From contig CAIUEQ010000350.1 in assembly GCA_903898215.1 (NCBI GenBank), positions 1 through 10,202 on the forward strand: DNA of 10,202 bases, in the 5' to 3' direction. Position numbers and translations under genes: made by a program. A model generated the notes under the pieces. The model was not told where the DNA came from and did not search any database. It saw only the letters and a program-made list of their open reading frames with translations. Below are positions 1 to 6,580 of this stretch, one piece after another (the first letter of the stretch is position 1; each line of letters begins with the position of its first letter). The stretch comes from an uncultured Bacteroidota bacterium (GTDB lineage: Bacteria > Bacteroidota > Bacteroidia > UKL13-3).

Positions 1-1349
1 ATTCAACCTGGTTAACAAGCCCAATTATTCGCATCAACTCTCCTATCCAACTTAAAGTTAGAATTAGAAATATTGGCAACGAGAATATTGAAAACATTGC
101 CATTACACTAAAAATAAATTCCATTCAAAAAGCGTTGGTTAATGTAAATTGTGAAGCTCATTCATATTCAGATGGTGAAATTACTTTTACCTTAAATTCA
201 ACAGGAATTCAGCAGGGTGAACTTTCTATTATTGATAATCCTATTTCGTTTGATGATAAACTGTTTTTCACCATTTCAACATCCTCTTCCAATCAAATTT
301 TATGTATTAATGGAGGAGAGGAAAACAAGTTTATCAAAAATGTTTTTGAAGGCGATGATGCATTTATTTTAAACAATTGCAACGAAAACAAAATTGATTA
401 TTCCTCATTTAATAAAAATCAACTCATCATTTTAAATGAGCCAAATTCATTAACCAGTGGGCTTTCATCTGAACTGAAAAAGTATTTGGAAGGTGGAGGT
501 TTTCTTTTGATCATCCCTCCTCAACAAAATAAAATAACAGAAATAAACAGCTTTTTGAGTGAGGTAAACAGCATTAATTTTGGTGTGCCCGTTAAACAAA
601 ATTTAAAAGTGGATCATATCAATACACAGGAAGAACTATTTAAAGATGTATTCCTAAAGTTTCCTCGAAATATTGATTTGCCAACTATTTCACAATATTA
701 TGAAACCATCAAGAGTACTTCCAATAAAGGAACTTCGCTGATGCAACTAAATAATGGTTTGCCTTTTATTTATCAATCCACTTATAAAAAAGGGAAAGTA
801 ATTATCCTTACAGTTCCCTTAAATGAACTATGGAGTAACCTTACACAACATTCTATTTTTGTGCCTTTAATGCTTAAGATGGCTTTTGGAAATTCATCGT
901 ATTCAAGTTTATATTCTACTATTGATAAAGATAAATGGATCAATACAAAACTTGATTTTCAAGGTGCTGAAAAAATTGCCCATATTGTTGGAAATGATGC
1001 TGATTTTTTGGCTGAAGTAAAATTGCAGGACGGAAAAAATACTGTTTATATCGATGAGCAAATTAAAAAAGCAGGAATATTTCACCTGGAAATGAAAGAC
1101 AAAAAAGAGGCATCTGCACTTTTTGCCATGAATTACAACAGAGCTGAATCTTACACTCAAACTCTTGATATAAGCGAGCTCACAAAAAATATCAAAGCTG
1201 AAATTTTAAATGACGATGCAACTGTTATTCAGCAAAAAATATCACAGGAACTGAGTGGCACACAACTGTGGAGAGTTTGTTTGATGTTGTGTTTGCTTTT
1301 TGTGCTGATTGAAATACTTTTGCTTAAACTACTTTTAAAAAGTTTTTAG
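1..1349 (+). CDS. BatA-type membrane protein, C-terminal part (5' end outside window)
   Basis: The reading frame is open from base 3 to the TAG at 1347-1349, giving about 448 visible residues. A TTG at 135 is only an internal codon, because the same frame continues upstream with plausible protein (a segment beginning STWLTSPIIRINSPIQLKV). The visible part starts with a beta-rich, CARDB/Ig-like stretch. It then has a soluble segment containing GLSSELKKYLEGGGFLLIIP, which resembles the glutamine-amidotransferase-like or vWA-like fold of BatA-family proteins ('a helix, a GGG turn, a hydrophobic strand'). It ends with one strong transmembrane helix (LWRVCLMLCLLFVLIEILLL) followed by a short basic tail. 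Bacteroidota BatA proteins carry two further N-terminal membrane helices, which would lie upstream of the window. Most of the visible part should face the periplasm. The gene precedes the dihydroorotase homologue by 58 bp on the same strand, an arrangement I recall from other Bacteroidota. The molecular role of the family is not established. The family call is from pattern recognition; the partial nature is seen directly. Confidence 0.75.
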   Translation, partial: STWLTSPIIRINSPIQLKVRIRNIGNENIENIAITLKINSIQKALVNVNCEAHSYSDGEITFTLNSTGIQQGELSIIDNPISFDDKLFFTISTSSSNQILCINGGEENKFIKNVFEGDDAFILNNCNENKIDYSSFNKNQLIILNEPNSLTSGLSSELKKYLEGGGFLLIIPPQQNKITEINSFLSEVNSINFGVPVKQNLKVDHINTQEELFKDVFLKFPRNIDLPTISQYYETIKSTSNKGTSLMQLNNGLPFIYQSTYKKGKVIILTVPLNELWSNLTQHSIFVPLMLKMAFGNSSYSSLYSTIDKDKWINTKLDFQGAEKIAHIVGNDADFLAEVKLQDGKNTVYIDEQIKKAGIFHLEMKDKKEASALFAMNYNRAESYTQTLDISELTKNIKAEILNDDATVIQQKISQELSGTQLWRVCLMLCLLFVLIEILLLKLLLKSF

Positions 1350-1407
1350 TCTTGGTCGAAAGTGAATAGGATTTGCTAATAACGATAAGCTATCAACTCA
1401 TAATAAA

Positions 1408-2685
1408 ATGAAACTTCTTGTAACCAACGCAATAGTATGCGATCCGCAGTCGGCCTTTAACGGCAAAAAATGTGATCTTCTCATTAACAATGGAATTATT
1501 GAAGACATTAAGCTAAGCTCCAAAAATAACTTCGATGCCATCAGCAAAACTTTTGATGCCAAGGGTGCATTCATTAGTCCTGGTTTTTTTGACATGCGTG
1601 CTGCATTATGCGACCCGGGATTTGAATTTAAAGAAGATATTACCAGTGCTGCCAACGCTGCTGCTGCCGGAGGATTTACAAGTATTGCATGCTTGCCAAC
1701 AACACAACCACCAATAGAATCAAAAGCTGATATTGAATATATTTATCGAAAAGCAGAATCTGTTCCTGTAAACATTTTTCCTTATGGAGCGATCACAAAA
1801 AACAGAAAAGGTGCAGAGATGAATGAATTGTTCGACATGCACAAAGCAGGTGCTGTTGGTTTTACCGATGGAAATAAAACGATTGATGATGCAGGTGTGA
1901 TGTTAAGAGTTTTATTGTATGGTAAAATATTTGGAAGTCTGATGCTCAATCACTGCGAAGATAAAGATATCAGTGCCGGAGGATTAATGCATGAAAGTAC
2001 CATGAGCACAAGTTTGGGGATGAAAGGAATTACTCCAATTGCTGAAGAACTCATCATAATTCGTGATATTGAATTAGCAAAATATGCGGAAGCGCCAATT
2101 CATATTTCACATATTTCGTCAAAAGGAAGTGTGGAGATTATTCGTAAAGCAAAAAAACAAGGAGCTAAAATCACTTGTGATGTGGCTGTTGCCAATCTGA
2201 TTTTTACAGATGAAAAATTGAAAAGTTTTGACAGCAATTATAAACTCACTCCTCCAATTAGAAGTTTATCAGATCAAAAAGCATTGTGGGAAGGATTGAT
2301 TGACGGCACTATCGATTGTATTACTACCGACCATCATCCGGAAGATGATGAGCATAAAAATGTAGAATTTGAATACGCATCATTTGGAATGATTCAGTTA
2401 CAAACTGCTTTTTCATTGCTAAATATGTATGCTCCAAAAACTTTTACAACTGATAAATTAGTACAATGTTTATCTATCAACCCTCGAAATATTTTAAAAT
2501 TAAACAATATAAAAATTGAAAAAGGATGTAAAGCCGAGCTTACCATTTTTGATACAAATACCACTTGGATGTATGATAAAAAAAATAATCGTTCCAAGTC
2601 AAAAAACTCTCCGGTTTTAAATACCGAATTAAAAGGAAAAGCAATCGCAATCATTAATAAAGATCAACTAATTAAAAACATATGA
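1408..2685 (+). CDS. Dihydroorotase-like amidohydrolase, probably non-catalytic
   Basis: This 425-residue protein has the length and order of class I dihydroorotases: an N-terminal beta sandwich (1-55), a TIM-barrel body, and a C-terminal return to the sandwich (KGCKAELTIFD). True enzymes read PGxxDxHxHxRxPG at the first strand. Here it is PGFFDMRAALCDPG (58-71), so both metal-binding histidines are replaced (R64, A66) and the substrate-binding arginine is C68. The family NTNP substrate loop is TTQP (98-101). Other family positions remain: D154 in FTDG, H182 in NHCED, H235 in HISHISS, K279 and R285 in the NYKLTPPIR segment, and the catalytic aspartate D308 in TTDHHP. The barrel therefore persists while half of the metal site is gone, as in non-catalytic dihydroorotase paralogues that scaffold aspartate transcarbamoylase. 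A genuine pyrC is probably encoded elsewhere (inference). The ATG at 1408 fits the first beta strand, MKLLVTNAIVCDP. The stop overlaps the next start by 4 bp, which suggests translational coupling. Calling it a working pyrimidine enzyme would be unsafe. Confidence 0.88.
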   Translation: MKLLVTNAIVCDPQSAFNGKKCDLLINNGIIEDIKLSSKNNFDAISKTFDAKGAFISPGFFDMRAALCDPGFEFKEDITSAANAAAAGGFTSIACLPTTQPPIESKADIEYIYRKAESVPVNIFPYGAITKNRKGAEMNELFDMHKAGAVGFTDGNKTIDDAGVMLRVLLYGKIFGSLMLNHCEDKDISAGGLMHESTMSTSLGMKGITPIAEELIIIRDIELAKYAEAPIHISHISSKGSVEIIRKAKKQGAKITCDVAVANLIFTDEKLKSFDSNYKLTPPIRSLSDQKALWEGLIDGTIDCITTDHHPEDDEHKNVEFEYASFGMIQLQTAFSLLNMYAPKTFTTDKLVQCLSINPRNILKLNNIKIEKGCKAELTIFDTNTTWMYDKKNNRSKSKNSPVLNTELKGKAIAIINKDQLIKNI

Positions 2686-3323
2686 ACGCTTCAATAAAAG
2701 CACTCGAAAGTTTATTTCACAACTTTAATTCCGAAAATTCTCAAGCAGCTTTTTTAGAAATTTCTGCCATCATTTTAACTGATGACGATTTTCTGGAAAA
2801 GGTAAAGAAATTTGATGCAGCCATCGAAAAACATAATGTTTACAACGAAGTAGGCGAATATGCTTTTGACCTGATGATGATTCATCACCTCTCAAATTTT
2901 ATTAAAGATGAAGATTATCTCGACTCAAAAGAATGGTTGGATATTGAAGATAAAACCATTGAAAGGGGAACAGAATTATTAAATGTTTTGCTTTATATCA
3001 GTGAAGTAAAAGACAGTGAAGTGGATATCAGCATCGATGATTTTTTATATGAATTTTTATTGGTTGATGAAGATGAATTTCAGGATGAACATCGCATTTA
3101 TGAAGACCTAATCGTAAATCAAGATCTGGTTGAAGAAAGTTTAGAAAACATCATCAGAATAAGTTCAGAAATTGTTGACTCTACAGAAATAAAAGAATTA
3201 TTTACTCCGCTTATTTTGTTTTTCCAAAGTCCGAATGAAAAGCTTTTAAGTAAAGATATCTATAACAGACTAAAACCTGCAGAACGCTCTGTATTGGGAT
3301 GCTTGTTGGCTTTTAATAACTAG
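2682..3323 (+). CDS. Acidic helical protein of unknown function
   Basis: The protein has 213 residues and I do not recognise the family. The ATG at 2682 overlaps the TGA of the dihydroorotase homologue (ATGA), so the two are probably translationally coupled and co-transcribed. The protein is rich in Asp and Glu, with local clusters such as VDEDEFQDEH near residue 125 and IKDEDYLDSKEWLDIEDK near residue 75. It is predicted to be almost wholly helical. No signal peptide, transmembrane helix, cysteine pair or enzyme motif is visible, so it should be cytosolic. The C-terminus (KPAERSVLGCLLAFNN) is less acidic. Codon use and AT content match the neighbouring core genes, which argues for a real and native gene. 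The tight coupling suggests it works with the dihydroorotase-like protein or the BatA protein, but that is inference from position only. Confidence 0.8.
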   Translation: MNASIKALESLFHNFNSENSQAAFLEISAIILTDDDFLEKVKKFDAAIEKHNVYNEVGEYAFDLMMIHHLSNFIKDEDYLDSKEWLDIEDKTIERGTELLNVLLYISEVKDSEVDISIDDFLYEFLLVDEDEFQDEHRIYEDLIVNQDLVEESLENIIRISSEIVDSTEIKELFTPLILFFQSPNEKLLSKDIYNRLKPAERSVLGCLLAFNN

Positions 3324-3463
3324 GTGAACAATGAGCGGTATTCGGTGAACAGTGAGCGGTAAGCGGTAAGCAGTGAACAGTAATCGGTAAGCGGTAAGCA
3401 GTGAACAGTAATCGGTAAGCGGTAAGCAGTGAACAGTAATCGGTAAACGGTATTCGGTAATTC
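3324..3463 (+). repeat. Left heptamer repeat array (about 20 units)
   Basis: Starting on the base after the TAG of the previous gene, the sequence reads as about 20 consecutive 7-bp units with consensus GTRANCR. Examples in order are GTGAACA, ATGAGCG, GTATTCG, GTGAACA, GTGAGCG, GTAAGCG, GTAAGCA, GTGAACA and GTAATCG. In another phase every unit is CRGTNNN, with CGGT dominant. The array decays at GTAATTCG just before the four-helix-bundle gene. It carries stop codons in some frames and is not coding on the plus strand. A matching array in the opposite orientation lies on the far side of that gene. Confidence 0.95.
3359..3442 (+). repeat. Three perfect 28-bp tandem copies inside the heptamer array
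   Basis: The four-unit block GTAAGCG, GTAAGCA, GTGAACA, GTAATCG occurs three times head to tail without a mismatch (3359-3386, 3387-3414, 3415-3442). The units outside the block are more divergent. This is a higher-order period laid over the 7-bp period. It indicates recent amplification by slippage or unequal exchange, so copy number may vary between strains. Confidence 0.95.
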
Positions 3464-3484
3464 GAAATACGTAATAATATCAAA

Positions 3485-3862
3485 ATGGAATATGTAAAAA
3501 GCTTTAGAGATTTAGAGGTGTATAAACTTTCGAGACAACTCTCCGGAGAAATTTTTGAAGTCACAAAGAAATTTCCAAAAGAAGAAATGTATTCTCTAAC
3601 AGATCAGATAAGAAGGTCATCACGTTCAGTTGGAGCACAAATTGCTGAAGCTTGGGCTAAAAGAAAATATGAAAAACATTTTATAAGCAAGCTAACTGAT
3701 GCTGACGGTGAACAATTAGAAACTCAACATTGGATTGAAACTGCTTTAGATTGTTCTTATATTTCCAAAGAAATATCAAATGATTTTTTAAGTAAATATT
3801 CTTCGGTTGGAAAAATGTTGAGCTCGATGATGAGTAAAGCTGAATCTTTTTGCAACCGATAA
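3485..3862 (+). CDS. Four-helix-bundle protein (23S rRNA intervening-sequence family)
   Basis: This 125-residue protein has the hallmarks of the four helix bundle family (TIGR02436/PF05635, the proteins encoded in 23S rRNA intervening sequences and also the fold of the Avd protein of diversity-generating retroelements). It opens with SFRDLEVYKLSRQLSGEIFE, then KFPKEEMYSLTDQIRRSSRSVGAQIAEAWAKR (about 30-62), the most conserved part of the family. A helix with DADGEQLETQHWIETAL follows, and the protein ends in a helix closing with MMSKAESFCNR. The length is typical and complete. Members pentamerise and have basic surfaces suited to nucleic acid, but their role outside retroelements is unknown. 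No reverse transcriptase or template/variable repeat pair is visible here. The gene sits between two oppositely oriented heptamer arrays, and its TAA (3860-3862) lies inside the first right-hand heptamer. The start MEYVKSFRDL is the usual family start; no clear ribosome binding site is seen. Confidence 0.95.
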   Translation: MEYVKSFRDLEVYKLSRQLSGEIFEVTKKFPKEEMYSLTDQIRRSSRSVGAQIAEAWAKRKYEKHFISKLTDADGEQLETQHWIETALDCSYISKEISNDFLSKYSSVGKMLSSMMSKAESFCNR

Positions 3863-3932
3863 CCAAACACCGAACACCGACAACCGAACACCGATAACCG
3901 ATAACCACATACCGAAAACCGATTACCGTCCT
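3856..3932 (+). repeat. Right heptamer repeat array (about 11 units, opposite orientation)
   Basis: Eleven 7-bp units with consensus CCGANAA run from the end of the four-helix-bundle gene to six bases before the next ATG. In order they are CCGATAA, CCAAACA, CCGAACA, CCGACAA, CCGAACA, CCGATAA, CCGATAA, CCACATA, CCGAAAA, CCGATTA and the partial CCGTCCT. Reverse-complemented, each gives CGGTNNN (for example CGGTTAT, CGGTGTT, CGGTAAT), the same core as the left array. The two arrays are therefore an imperfect, long inverted repeat. The right array lacks the 28-bp super-repeat of the left. Confidence 0.93.
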
Positions 3933-3938
3933 ACGAAG

Positions 3939-5378
3939 ATGACAGATAAGAAAAACCTTCCTTTCCAAATTTTAACCATTGGCATTTTCATCTTATTGAT
4001 CGTTCCAACTTTAATACAAGACGGAATGTTTATGGATGGACAGCAATATGCTTGTGTGGCAAAAAATCTGGCAAATGGATTGGGAACATTTTGGCAACCT
4101 TTTGTTAGTGCAACCTGGTGGAAAAGCGGCTCAAATTCTTTTCTCGAACATCCTCCTCTGGTTTATGGAATACAATCTTTATTCTTTTTAGTATTTGGCG
4201 ATAGCATGTATGTTGAGCGTTTGTATTCGCTGGTTACTGCAATCATTTCGGCAATCATCATATCACAAATATGGAAGATCCTTTTTGTTGAAAATGAAAA
4301 ACTGAAAAATTTAAATTGGCTTCCGGTTTTATTTTGGATCATTATTCCTGTTTGTTTTTGGTCGTACCAAAACGATATGCAGGAAAATACCATGGGAATT
4401 TTCACGCTTGCATCGGTGTATTTTTCAATGAAGGCAATTCATTTAAAACGACATACCTATTTTTATCTTTTGCTTTCAGGAATCTCAGTTTTTGCAGCTT
4501 CGTTTTGCAAAGGTGTTCCCGGATTATTTCCTATTGGCATTGTAGGATTATATTGGTTTCTGAACAAAGATTTTTCGTTTGCAAAAATGCTGTTGTACAC
4601 CATAATTTTAACAGCCATTCCAATTATTATTTACGCAGGATTAATGCTGAATACTGATGCGTATGAAAGCCTGACATTTTATTTTAACAAGCGATTATTA
4701 TACAGAATTCATGATGAGCCAACAGTGTCGACACGATTTCATATTGTATATAAATTGATCACCGAAATGCTACCTGTTATTATTCTTACAGCAATCATTT
4801 ATGGATATTCAAAAATAAAATTACCCCAAATAAAACAAAGTAAATCTTACAATAATCTGATCATTTTATTTTTTATGGTTGGTTTATGTGGCTCGCTTCC
4901 AATTATGTTAACACTGGTACAAAGCGGATTTTATTTTGTCCCTTCCCTCCCATTTTTCGCCATTGGATTTGCATTATTTGTTGCACCAAATATTGTGCAA
5001 TTGATAAACAGGATCGATTTAAAATGCAAAGCATTCAATTACTTTAAAATATTTTCTTTCGTTTTATTATTTGGCTCAATCATCTTTTCAATCTCACAAA
5101 TTGGTAAACAAGGCCGCGACATTGGTGAGTTAAACGACACCTATACGCTTGGTAAAATTGTTTCTGCAAACACCACTGTAAGAGTAGATGAACAAGTATT
5201 TAATAATTGGGCATTTCAATTTTACTTACTCAGACATTTTAATATCAGTGAAGAATATTCAACCGGGAGCAAACATCAATTTTACATCAAAGAAAAAAAT
5301 GATACCGCTACTGAATATGAGAATTACAAAAAACTTCCTTTAAACACCATGAAGTTTGATCTGTATGAATTGAAATAA
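3939..5378 (+). CDS. GT39/ArnT-like polytopic membrane glycosyltransferase
   Basis: The protein has 479 residues with roughly ten hydrophobic helices, for example at about 10-26, 95-115, 125-145, 172-190 and 215-235. It follows the plan of the GT-C superfamily (PMT/ArnT, PF02366/PF13231). The first extracytoplasmic loop after helix 1 contains MFMDGQQYACVAKNLANG, where D33 occupies the place of the usual catalytic Asp of the DE/DxxxY motif. HPPL (71-74), a common family motif, follows. These enzymes move a sugar from a polyprenyl-phosphate donor to a lipid or protein acceptor on the outer face of the inner membrane; donor and acceptor cannot be read here. The soluble C-terminal tail is short (about 400-479). 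The ATG at 3939 follows the heptamer array by six bases, so any native promoter or leader has been displaced or is supplied by the array. The gene converges with the dehydrogenase gene across 32 AT-rich bases in which I see no terminator hairpin. Confidence 0.85.
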   Translation: MTDKKNLPFQILTIGIFILLIVPTLIQDGMFMDGQQYACVAKNLANGLGTFWQPFVSATWWKSGSNSFLEHPPLVYGIQSLFFLVFGDSMYVERLYSLVTAIISAIIISQIWKILFVENEKLKNLNWLPVLFWIIIPVCFWSYQNDMQENTMGIFTLASVYFSMKAIHLKRHTYFYLLLSGISVFAASFCKGVPGLFPIGIVGLYWFLNKDFSFAKMLLYTIILTAIPIIIYAGLMLNTDAYESLTFYFNKRLLYRIHDEPTVSTRFHIVYKLITEMLPVIILTAIIYGYSKIKLPQIKQSKSYNNLIILFFMVGLCGSLPIMLTLVQSGFYFVPSLPFFAIGFALFVAPNIVQLINRIDLKCKAFNYFKIFSFVLLFGSIIFSISQIGKQGRDIGELNDTYTLGKIVSANTTVRVDEQVFNNWAFQFYLLRHFNISEEYSTGSKHQFYIKEKNDTATEYENYKKLPLNTMKFDLYELK

Positions 5379-5410
5379 AATAGTTTGGATTAAGTTGAAT
5401 GAAAATATTT

Positions 5411-6538
5411 CTATGATTTTATATAATGAATATTTCTCTCGTTCAAATAATTCATGATGTAATTGAAACATATTTCATGTTTACCAATTAGCTCCGGAGG
5501 GAATACCCCTTTTTCGGCAAACAAACCATCCAAAAACATATTTGCAACTGCTGTGGCAGTGTATCCAGTAGTTCTTGCCATTGATGATGTTTGAGATTCA
5601 TGGCTATATTCATCGTATAAATTAAAAATAATTTCTTCTGTTTCTCCTTCAACATTTTCACCTTTAAGGATGATGCGCATGATGGTTAACTCCTCTTCCT
5701 GTTCTCCAAGTTTCCATTCTTTAAAAAGAATTTTGCTTGTAAAATCAAGAGCCGAAATTGCAGTACCGTTTATTGTTATTTTCTCAGAATTAAAGAAACC
5801 ACTTTCTTTTAATACTTTAATATTTTCAACATGGCCGGGGTAACGAAGTGTTTTCTCTTTCATGTTTTTAATATGCGGCATGGTAAAAATAATCGACCGT
5901 AAACCATCTGAATTAAACGCCTCTAAAGTTCCAACATGATCAAATTCTAAAAATTCACAATCTGTTAAAGCATCGCGTGTAATCATATTTCCATTCTCAA
6001 CATAACGTGCAGGACGAGTATATTCTTCAATCACATCTATGGGAGAAAATGGTGCTTTATAATTGAATGGCCATTTTTTTACTTTTGGTAAACCTCCCAC
6101 ATAACATTCAAAATCTGTTAACTTTAATTTCTCGTTATAATATCCCAGAATAATATTATCCATTCCCGGAGCCACACCACAATCAACAATTGCGGTAATA
6201 TTTTTTGCTTTTGCCAACGCATCTAATTCCAAAGAATTTTCGGGAAAGAAAGAAATATCTACAACATTTTTTCCGGCTTCAATTATTTGCTTTAAAGTTT
6301 CAAAACCTAAAAAACCAGGCACGGCACATACCACCAAATCAAAATCTTTTATTGCCGATTGTAATTTATTTTTATCACATACATCCAGTTGCAAAATGTT
6401 TAACGAATTACATTTTATTTTAAGTTGATCTAATCGTTGACTATTTAAATCTGTTAACGTTACTGAATGATTTTTTGCTAAATCGATAGCTATTGCACTG
6501 CCAACCATTCCGGCACCTAAAACGATAATATTGCTCAT
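5411..6538 (-). CDS. Saccharopine/lysine dehydrogenase-like oxidoreductase
   Basis: This 375-residue protein starts MSNIIVLGAGMVGSAIAIDLAK. It has a Rossmann GxGxxG at 8-13 and an acidic residue (D30, in VTLTDLN) at the end of the second strand, which favours NAD over NADP. The middle has VDCGVAPGMDNIILGYY (about 118-134) and the C-terminal catalytic part has RYPGHVENIKVLKESGFF, both typical of the saccharopine reductase-like family (Sacchrp_dh_NADP plus Sacchrp_dh_C). The length and the PGH motif are close to L-lysine 6-dehydrogenase, so oxidative deamination of lysine or a related amino acid is a candidate reaction. Saccharopine cleavage, or a carboxynorspermidine-type activity, cannot be excluded. 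It is cytosolic. The ATG at 6538 directly precedes the Rossmann strand, so the start is firm. It lies 42 bp downstream of the cystathionine beta-synthase stop on the same strand and is probably co-transcribed with it. Confidence 0.85.
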   Translation of the reverse strand: MSNIIVLGAGMVGSAIAIDLAKNHSVTLTDLNSQRLDQLKIKCNSLNILQLDVCDKNKLQSAIKDFDLVVCAVPGFLGFETLKQIIEAGKNVVDISFFPENSLELDALAKAKNITAIVDCGVAPGMDNIILGYYNEKLKLTDFECYVGGLPKVKKWPFNYKAPFSPIDVIEEYTRPARYVENGNMITRDALTDCEFLEFDHVGTLEAFNSDGLRSIIFTMPHIKNMKEKTLRYPGHVENIKVLKESGFFNSEKITINGTAISALDFTSKILFKEWKLGEQEEELTIMRIILKGENVEGETEEIIFNLYDEYSHESQTSSMARTTGYTATAVANMFLDGLFAEKGVFPPELIGKHEICFNYIMNYLNERNIHYIKS

Positions 6539-6580
6539 GATGTAAATTTATTTTTTGACTGCAATTTCAATACTTAACTT

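Larger units (their letters stand above)
3324..3932 (+). mobile_element. Putative repeat-bounded cassette carrying the four-helix-bundle gene
   Basis: The unit consists of the left array, the small gene and the right array. It starts on the base after one stop codon and ends six bases before the next start codon, so removing it would leave two genes almost abutting, as elsewhere in this cluster. Intervening sequences in 23S rRNA have the same plan: a four-helix-bundle gene between complementary arms that pair into a stem. That parallel suggests this may be a relative living between protein genes. No transposase is present and I see no target-site duplication at the edges, so mobility would need help in trans. 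The mobile nature is inference; the structure is seen. Confidence 0.45.

Noticed and set aside
3324..3463. CRISPR-like array
   Set aside because: Units are 7 bp and contiguous with no unique spacers, and no cas genes are present.
3313..3564. Minus-strand open frame through the left heptamer array, rich in LTAYRLPLTAHC-type repeats
   Set aside because: Its sequence is only the translation of the heptamers on the reverse strand. It overlaps the conserved start of the four-helix-bundle gene and has no family character.
3485..3862. Avd component of a diversity-generating retroelement
   Set aside because: The fold family is shared, but no reverse transcriptase or template/variable repeat pair is visible nearby.
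3681..3968. Minus-strand open frame across the right heptamer array
   Set aside because: It is antisense to the well supported four-helix-bundle gene and its repeats (RRTVIGFRYVVIGYRCSV) come from the heptamers.
5379..5410. Terminator between the convergent glycosyltransferase and dehydrogenase genes
   Set aside because: The 32 bases are AT-rich but contain no hairpin of useful stability followed by a T tract.
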